From: Glandiceps talaboti
Lineage: Eukaryota > Hemichordata > Enteropneusta > Spengelidae
DNA: 64,000 bases
Reading direction: 5' to 3'
Assembly: GCF_964340395.1 (NCBI RefSeq)
Contig: NC_135556.1
Coordinates: 5,759,501 to 5,823,500, forward strand
The notes below the pieces were generated by a model that saw only the letters and a list, made by a program, of their open reading frames with translations, did no database searches and was not told the origin of the DNA. Position numbers and translations under genes: made by a program. Positions 52,481 to 64,000 of the stretch are shown one piece after another; within the stretch, counting starts at the first letter, position 1; every line of letters begins with the position of its first letter.

Positions 52481-52798
52481 AATAATAATGTTGGGTTCTT
52501 ATATAGCGCTTTCCCACTCCGTGCTCAAAGCGCTTTACAATTATTACCCCTGGCTCGGATCAGAACGGCACGACGGCCCGTTAGTCTTCCTCAACTCCCC
52601 GAGCCTTCACATTGCAACCTACATCCTACCAGGTCCCCAATTATACAGCTGGGTTGACTGAGGCACAGTCATGGTTCAAATTTTGCCCAAGGACTTTAGC
52701 CACTCAGAAACAAACAGCAGGCAGCGACGAGGCTCGAACCTGCAACCTGTAGCTTCCAAGCCGGTCACGCTAACCATTCACCCATCATGACTCCATGA
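52481..52798 (-). mobile_element. Full-length SINE, copy 2, with target-site duplication
   Basis: On the minus strand it has a tRNA-like head (GGGTGAATGGTTAGCGTG A-box region, GGTTGCAGGTTCGAGCC with the B box), a body of about 200 bases, and a tail AAAGCGCTTTGAGCACGG then GCGCTATATAAGAACCC ending in (ATT)n. A perfect direct repeat TGTACATAAT flanks it at 52471-52480 and 52799-52808, which fits target-primed retrotransposition. This is the best-preserved of the three copies. GCGCTATATAA-like tails are shared by several metazoan SINE families. I could not assign the family. Confidence 0.9.
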
Positions 52799-53207
52799 TG
52801 TACATAATTATACCAACCCACAAAAATAATGTCTCAACATTAGTATATCTAAGAGTTGCTTCTTGGCAACACATTTTGAGAATTTCATTGAATTAAACAA
52901 ATTGAATATAAACCTGAATTATATTTCTTTTTGAAGGAATAAAAAGTAATATTTCAACTGAATTGTATACCAGGTGTGGGAAAACGGAGATATCTCCTAA
53001 AATTTGTACATCCTTAATTCTTGTAATAATGACATCATGGTAAAAAGTTTGGTAGAGTTTACTTATTTTTGACACAGCGTATTAAACACAAAAAATATTA
53101 CAAACGAAATAGAGGAATAAAATATGAAATGTTCATTTGTAACTGTGAATCCATCAACGCTTATTCTCACAAATAATGTTTGTATAAATTTATGTTTTTT
53201 TACATAG

Positions 53208-53359
53208 TTACTGAGTTCACTGGGTTCAGTGGCTGAGCACTGTCTGCCATCCTTGCTTAAATGTCTATTTGAATGGTATGACATTCAGAATGGAGAAATT
53301 GCACAGGAAGAACGTCAGAAGACATCCGTCAAAACCACTACAGCAGCAGCTGGCAAAGG
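53208..53359 (+). CDS. FRY: Furry (FRY) exon 4
   Basis: The acceptor is TTTTTTTACATAG (ending 53207) and the donor GTAAGT (from 53360). The exon starts on a codon boundary and ends after two bases of a codon. It encodes LLSSLGSVAEHCLPSLLKCL followed by FEWYDIQNGE, matching the vertebrate sequence after QFDQ (SSMSS-EYCLPS-LRTLFDWY). The end of the exon is a less conserved, lysine- and threonine-rich linker (QKTSVKTTTAAAGKG), where vertebrate proteins also have a hydrophilic insertion. A read-through of the donor would give a stop at once (GGG TAA). Confidence 0.95.
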
Positions 53360-54544
53360 GTAAGTCCAATATTGAAAGGGACTGAAAGGCAAAGGTGGAT
53401 AAAAACAGGGAAAAAAAAGCATTGATCTCTGTATAAGTCAAGGTATCTTTTGTAATCTTACGTTGTTGTCAAGTAGTGGAGGAAATGTTATAAATTGATT
53501 ATAGTAGATTTTAGTTATAGTAGGTTTTTTAAAGTTAATCCGTACACTGTACATTTCTATTTTTCCTGCGTCATCTTGTATCTCCTTTACATATGTTGTC
53601 TTCCCATCTCAATCAATACAGATTACACTGTAGTATTGAATTTTCCTTATATGATGTAAGATTTTCCTTCCAAATGTTATATTCCCACACACCTCAGAGC
53701 TTAATTATTGGGAAGAGCCTTTATGCTGTTTTCATACATACAATGTACCTTGTACTGTGCAACAAAATGTCAGGGTTGCTAGGATATTGTTTAAGATGTA
53801 GAATTTGATCTAATTAAGTGAAAAAAATGTATTCAGGTATAGTAAACATTGTTTACTGTCGGGATCTCTACATCATTACATGTATGTTGTTTTCATAAAC
53901 ATGTGCTGTACTTGGAAAACATATCATGGTACTGTTTTCTAGGCAAAATATGGTAAAAATAAATAAAGGAAAAATTCAGAAAAAGGTGAAATGACAGCAC
54001 CTGTATGTTGTTTTCATACAATACTGTACCTTGTACAATGTAGTGGTACTATACAACAGTATATCATGGCATGTTGAATACATTTATGAAAAAAAGTGAA
54101 ATGTTAAAAAAAAGATGGAAGATGAAAAAACCCCTGAATTTAACCTTTAACCTTAACATTGTGTACTGTAAGGGATGTGTATTTGTCTGACACAGAGACA
54201 GACAGAGAAAACATGTATAGGTCTCAGTCTGTATATTTATAGTTAAATAGTCAGATGGCAATATATACACAATTTAGAATAGCAGCTTTGACATTTGTAC
54301 CAAGTGAAAATAGTCCCCCCCCTCCCCGCAACACATTCCTCTTTCTGCCAGGAGGTATTTGTCCATACACACTAAAACTACAAGTCTAGGAAAACAGGAA
54401 TTATTAATCTTACAGAAAGGTTTAAATCAGCCCCTAGCCTATACACAAAATGCAGTGTTTCTGTTGAGGTTGGAGAACCCCAGTAACAGAAAGGTGAATA
54501 TGGTAAAAACTAGCATAGTTTCCAATACATTGTACCACAGTTTT

Positions 54545-54650
54545 GGTGGGGAACTCTAGTAAAATGATAGGGGATCTCAGGTAAATGATAGGGGAACTCT
54601 AGTAAAATGATAGGGGATCTCAGGTAAATGATAGGGGAACTCAGGTAGAT
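54545..54650. repeat. Tandem repeat, about 42-bp unit
   Basis: Two and a half copies built from AATGATAGGGGATCTCAGGT and AATGATAGGGGAACTC words. Confidence 0.9.
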
Positions 54651-55169
54651 TTTACCTGCTTACTGCCCTTAACAAAAAACACTGAAACATCTGTCAGTAT
54701 TTAAAACAAATATGTTGAACTGAAGGATAGTTTTTGTGTCAGCCTTAAGTTATTCGTATGATTTATTGTGGCTGTTAACACAGTATGGTTTCTTCATTTG
54801 ATAGCATTCCTGACATTGTAGTCTTGTTTTATTGAGTTCAAAATATATATAGTACCATAAATGTGGTATGCATCATAAAAAAATTAATAACTCAAACTGA
54901 AGAAGACATGGCAAATACAAGTTATTGTGTAATGTAAAGTTGTCTATGTCCATATTGTATGTTTACTGAATTGCCAATGAATTTTGTAAGTTTGAAAAGA
55001 AAATGTGCTATGTGAGGATGCCCCTGATTTAGAAGCGATATCAGATGCATAGCAGTTCTAAGGCCTGTCAACAATGTGAGGGTAAATAAAGGTTGTTACC
55101 ATAGTTCTAGAAAACCCCTCAAAAATTACTTATCATAAGGAGAATCACCCGGAGGTACATGTGTATAAG

Positions 55170-55510
55170 AATCATTGTTATAAATGGTTACAATGACTGG
55201 TTAGAAATCTACAACTTGTTGGTTTGAGCCTTGTTGCTGTCAGTTGTGTCTAAATGGCTAAAATCCTTGGGTAAGATTTGATTCATGACTGTGTCCCAGT
55301 CAACACAAATGTATAATTGGGGACCTGGTAGGATAGATGTTGCAATGGGAATACTTTAATCCTCTGCACTTACAGAGGCTGCAATGGATTGTATGCTCCC
55401 GGGGTTTGGAAAGTATAAAGGGCCATTGTGCCACTATAGGTCCATACCAGGGGTAATAATTGTAAAGCACTTTGCACACATTGCTGAAAGTGATATTTAA
55501 AAACTAACAT
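55170..55510 (+). mobile_element. tRNA-headed SINE, copy 3 (diverged)
   Basis: It shares TGTATAATTGGGGACCTGGT, AGGATAGATGTTGCAATG and CAGGGGTAATAATTGTAAAG with copies 1 and 2. The tRNA-like head (TTGGTTTGAGCC) and the tail (TGAAAGTGATATTTAAAAAC) are eroded. Confidence 0.75.
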
Positions 55511-55590
55511 TATCTTGGTTATCGATTAACATGAGATTTCTTATATAGATGATATGAAATTATTGAAAATCTATTTCATTTTGTTTACAG

Positions 55591-55621
55591 TGAAAAGGAC
55601 TACTTGTATGAAAGAAGAGAT
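55591..55621 (+). CDS. FRY: Furry (FRY) exon 5, 31-base micro-exon
   Basis: This micro-exon lies between TTTGTTTACAG (ending 55590) and GTAAGT (from 55622). Its first base completes the glycine codon split with exon 4. The remaining ten codons encode EKDYLYERRD, matching the vertebrate DYL-ERRD block that precedes the first long helical segment. It is too short to stand out as an ORF and was found only through similarity, splice sites and phase (2 in, 0 out). Skipping it would shift the frame. Confidence 0.93.
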
Positions 55622-56004
55622 GTAAGTATTTGGTATGACAGTACCAGTTTATAAATTTTTCCATGTTGTAAATTTAATGCCAGTTTGTTTTGTGAAAATT
55701 TAATTTTATTTGTATTTATTTAAACTGTATTTAAAGTTGGTGATAAACCAAACTGATCAGCTGGTTTGCTAAATGCTAGTCTTACCCAGGGCACTCTAAA
55801 AAGACAACAAAAGCAGGACATGATAACAAACACTGAGATGTAACTACAAAACATTTATAGTATTTCACTTATATCCTCTGCAAAATAATTGATAGAGAAT
55901 TTATTACAAAAGATATACTGTTAGTCTTGATTGGTGTGGATATTGTAGAAATTTACTGACTGACGTCAATTTTATCTGATATATTTTGTATTTTTATTTT
56001 CCAG

Positions 56005-56135
56005 CTATCTGTGGATTTCTTGTTTTGTTTGGTGCTGATTGAGGTCTTAAAGAAATTATCCCGACATCCAGTGTCAGACCCCCTGATAACTCACATAGAG
56101 AACATTGCCATGAAACACTTCAGACACAGGGATGG
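56005..56135 (+). CDS. FRY: Furry (FRY) exon 6
   Basis: The acceptor is TTTTATTTTCCAG (ending 56004) and the donor GTAAGT (from 56136), phase 0 to 2. It encodes LSVDFLFCLVLIEVLKKL and then HPVSDPLITHIENIAMKHF, collinear with vertebrate FRY (IF-LVLIEVLKQIP-HPV-D-L, FKHFK-KEG). This starts the conserved alpha-helical FRY N-terminal region (Pfam calls the broader domain cell-morphogenesis protein N-terminal). The last 75 bases of the exon and its donor are tandemly duplicated in the following intron. A read-through of the donor gives an immediate stop (GGG TAA). Confidence 0.96.
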
Positions 56136-58680
<2,545 letters not shown>

Positions 58681-58805
58681 TATAAATTGTATGATGTGTT
58701 TAAGTATATTCAAAGTAGAATATTGCAGGAACCTTTTAACTTTGAATAGAATTAGTGTATTGGACTGTGCATAATGTATCTACACACCATTTTATATATC
58801 CATAG

Positions 58806-60667
<1,862 letters not shown>

Positions 60668-60732
60668 TAAACATAGACAAATGTTATGTTTGCGTAAACA
60701 ACAAACAACAGTTGCTTCAGTGATTAATGTAC

Positions 60733-61283
60733 ATGTAATGTAATGTGTAATGTAATGCAATGCAGTGTAATGCAATGCAGTGTAATGTAATGTAACGCAA
60801 CGCAGTGCAGTGTAATGTAATGTGTAATGTAATGTATTGTAATGTAAATGTAATGGTGTTATGTAATGTAGTTCTTCAGTGATTAATGTACATTTACTGT
60901 AATGTGTAATGCAATGCAATGCAATGCGGCGTAGCGTAATGTAATGTGTAATGCAGTGCAGTGTAATGTCATGTGTAATGTAATGCAGTGTAGTGTGTAA
61001 TGTAATGCAACGCAGCGTAATGTAATATAATGCGATGTAATGTAATGCAGTGCAGTGTAATGTAATGTAATGCAGTGCAGTGTAATGCAGTGTAATGCAA
61101 TACAGTGTAATGTAATGTGTAATGCAATGCAGTGTAGCATAATGTAATGTGTTATGTAGTGTAATGTAATGTAATGTAATGCAATGCAATTAGATGTAAG
61201 GTAATGTAAGGTAATGTAATGCAAATTAATGTAATGTAGTGTAATATAATGTAATGTAATGTAATGTAATGTAATGTAATGTC
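60733..61283. repeat. Degenerate (TAATG)n pentanucleotide satellite
   Basis: About 550 bases of TAATG, CAATG, CAGTG and related pentamers, with one interruption at 60870-60900 that repeats TTCAGTGATTAATGTACAT from 60718-60734. Long minus-strand ORFs (HYITLHY repeats) are artefacts. Confidence 0.95.
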
Positions 61284-61530
61284 AACATCAACTTGATAAT
61301 AAACTCACATAAGGTGCCTTCTACCATTGAAACAGCTGTGGTTTCTTTGTACAATGAAGGCAAAAAAGTTTTGTACATCTACTAAAGCAAAATATGACAA
61401 CTAGTTTGCCAACACTGTACATGTACACCAGAAAATGAATGTTGCAAAAAGTGAAGCACTGACATACTTAGTTGAACCTCAGAACTATCTTATGTAAATA
61501 CAAGATAGACATTTGATATGAGTCACCTTG

Positions 61531-61634
61531 ATGTCACTCTAAAGCCTAGAGGTATGTCTCATCAGTCGTAATATCACTCTTAACCCCCGAGGTATGGCTG
61601 ATCTTTCGTAATGTCACTCTTAGAACCTGTAGGT
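61531..61634. repeat. Tandem repeat, 40-bp unit, about 2.6 copies
   Basis: AT(G/A)TCACTCT recurs at 61531, 61571 and 61611 with CCTAGAGGTATG/CCCGAGGTATGG/CCTGTAGGTTG between. Confidence 0.8.
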
Positions 61635-62400
61635 TGATTTCATATATAGTAAAAATTCTCACAGGGAACTGTGCTTGACTTCAAGTCATGAATAAAAGTA
61701 ATTATACGAGAGAAGTCATTGCCCCCCAGGTGACTGCTGTATTTAAATAATGTTAGACTGCAGTGAATATTTCCATGCATGGCATGAGAAATACCCAGAC
61801 AGAAGAACTGTTTCTGTAGTACATAAAAGGCAGGATGGACTTCCCTGCATTTGATCTGTGAATGACAGGTTCCGTGTTAACTGTATTAAATATTTCATTA
61901 TCAAATGATCCTCTGACAACTGAAATCTTGGCAGCTGTTCTACATGTAATTTTATACTTAAAAGCAACCTTTTTCAAACCAGCACTGTTTCACCGTCTGA
62001 CTTTTTATGTACAAATTGAAGCAGAAAATATTTTGACTGGAATTTTGCTGTAGTGTAAAATAGATTTATTGGAATCAATTTCAATGAACAGCCAATGATT
62101 TATTGTATTGAAGTGAATATGATGTGCTAAAATAGAGACCCCTCTGTAAACAGTCTAAAAATGTTCTGGGTTTGATTTGTGAAAATTGAGACCCAATTTG
62201 AAGTGTATACTATCTTGAGTTTTTATAGTATCTTGAGTTTTTATGAGTATGACAGAGTCAATTGTTCAAATCTTATTAAGATAACATGTTCATGGTAAAA
62301 GAAAGTTAAAAATAACTAACGTTGGGGGAGTAACCCTTACAAGAAGGAATCCTCACATTACTGAAAGTGTTGGAAATCTCTGATTTTATGATGTTATTAG

Positions 62401-62760
<360 letters not shown>

Positions 62761-62792
62761 TGAGTGAACGATCCATTTTCTCTTAATTGAAC

Positions 62793-62807
62793 AGCGCCCT
62801 CTAGTGG
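62793..62807 (-). promoter_or_regulatory. CTCF-like motif, minus strand
   Basis: The minus strand reads CCACTAGAGGGCGCT, which fits the animal CTCF core consensus (CCASYAGRKGGCRS) at every position. It lies 34 bases after the exon 10 donor. The match is by eye, without a scored matrix. Confidence 0.5.
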
Positions 62808-63065
62808 TATGTCAATGTAGATGGGCATAAACTTTGTCGGGGTGTTGTGTTTTGTATTGATAGTTGTATGCTTTCATCATGAGGTATCAACTTTTGTAAC
62901 TTATTTTTCAATAAACATTATTATTATGTTGATGTAAATGGGTAAGCAATAAGGAGAGAACCTTCGTAAACTTTGTGTTTTAGATTCAGACAAAGAGTCA
63001 TTTTGGTTCTGGTTGGTCAGTTAAACCATGCAAGGCATGATTGACAAACTAATGTGCACTATTTG

Positions 63066-63134
63066 TCGTAGAGGGCGTTGTATATTGCATGGGTTCAGTA
63101 ATGCAACTTTCCATATTGGACACTAGAGGGCGCT
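63066..63134 (+). promoter_or_regulatory. Two CTCF-like motifs, plus strand
   Basis: ACACTAGAGGGCGCT at 63120-63134 matches the CTCF core except for the first cytosine. TCGTAGAGGGCGTTG at 63066-63080 is a weaker match. Both point away from the minus-strand motif at 62793. Confidence 0.42.
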
Positions 63135-63443
63135 ATGCATTGAAACGATGTTTAGACATGAACTATGATAGATTCTGTCCGTTCAATTTAAACATTGTCT
63201 TTTTGAGAGTCAATGGCTCAGATCAGTAGAGAAAATGAAATGCTTATAAATTATGACCTTAACAAAGAGTCACCATGGCAGAATGCAACATTTATATTTG
63301 CACGGATGGTGAAATCAGAATATTGTGTCAACATGTCACTTGAAAAAAAATATCTCCAATGATCATAAGGTACAGTAAGTCATAGAACTAATGCATCCAC
63401 ATGATGGTAAATGAATAAATATTCCAATATCATGCATATCTGA

Positions 63444-64000
<557 letters not shown>

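Larger units (their letters stand above)
48246..53207 (+). other. FRY: FRY intron 3, about 5.0 kb
   Basis: GTGAGT to TTTTTTTACATAG. It contains two SINE copies in opposite orientations (48705-49085 and 52481-52798), a 52-bp duplication, a 130-bp duplication and a GGATGGATAGGG-type repeat. 49090-50800 shows only chance ORFs and a weak tRNA-like patch near 49640-49700. Confidence 0.9.
53360..55590 (+). other. FRY: FRY intron 4, about 2.2 kb
   Basis: GTAAGT to TTTGTTTACAG. It contains SINE copy 3, a 42-bp tandem repeat at 54545-54650, and diverged repeats of TGTATGTTGTTTTCATA around 53725, 53880 and 54003. No gene inside. Confidence 0.9.

Overview
The window is animal nuclear DNA, AT-rich and intron-heavy, with consensus GT/AG splice sites, many microsatellites and minisatellites, and remnants of LINE, SINE, Gypsy-type and foldback elements. 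It holds the 5' part of one large gene on the + strand, the orthologue of Furry (FRY/FRYL; fry in Drosophila). Ten consecutive coding exons (26907-63604) are recognised from protein similarity with exact splice sites and matching phases. A likely first coding exon is proposed at about 7990-8099. Together they encode about 630 residues, roughly the first fifth of a protein that is about 3,000 residues in vertebrates. Vertebrates have two paralogues and this sequence resembles both, so an invertebrate with a single furry gene is most likely. The repeat types (a pearl-like element with 150-bp core repeats, tRNA-headed SINEs ending in a GCGCTATATAA-like tail, frequent ACATGTAC words) suit a marine invertebrate such as a hemichordate, mollusc, brachiopod or amphioxus. 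I cannot fix the phylum.

Layout. 1-7790 is repeat-dominated upstream DNA: a decayed Gypsy gag/protease fragment (1051-1458), the 3' end of an L1/Tx1-like LINE (2340-3317), a satellite of about 119-bp units (3350-6027) split by an LTR-like insertion and a minus-strand CR1/L2-like LINE end, and a near-perfect 56-bp inverted repeat (6415-6758). 7790-8099 is CpG-richer and carries the candidate promoter, a short uORF and the candidate first coding exon. Intron 1 (8100-26906) and intron 2 (27122-48191) are about 19 and 21 kb and hold most of the tandem repeats and foldback elements. From 48 kb the exons become closer, with SINE copies in introns 3 and 4 and further minisatellites between exons.

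No second confident protein-coding gene, rRNA gene, functional tRNA gene or CRISPR array was found. Most long ORFs in the window are translations of simple repeats.

The most unusual feature is that the 3' ends of two FRY exons (exon 6 and exon 11), each with its 5' splice site, are tandemly duplicated into the following intron, leaving one or two extra intact donor motifs downstream of the real one. Other notable items are three CTCF-like motifs in intron 10, a 50-bp minisatellite with a 200-bp higher-order period, paired inverted POU octamers at 38.7-38.9 kb, and a SINE with a perfect 10-bp target-site duplication.
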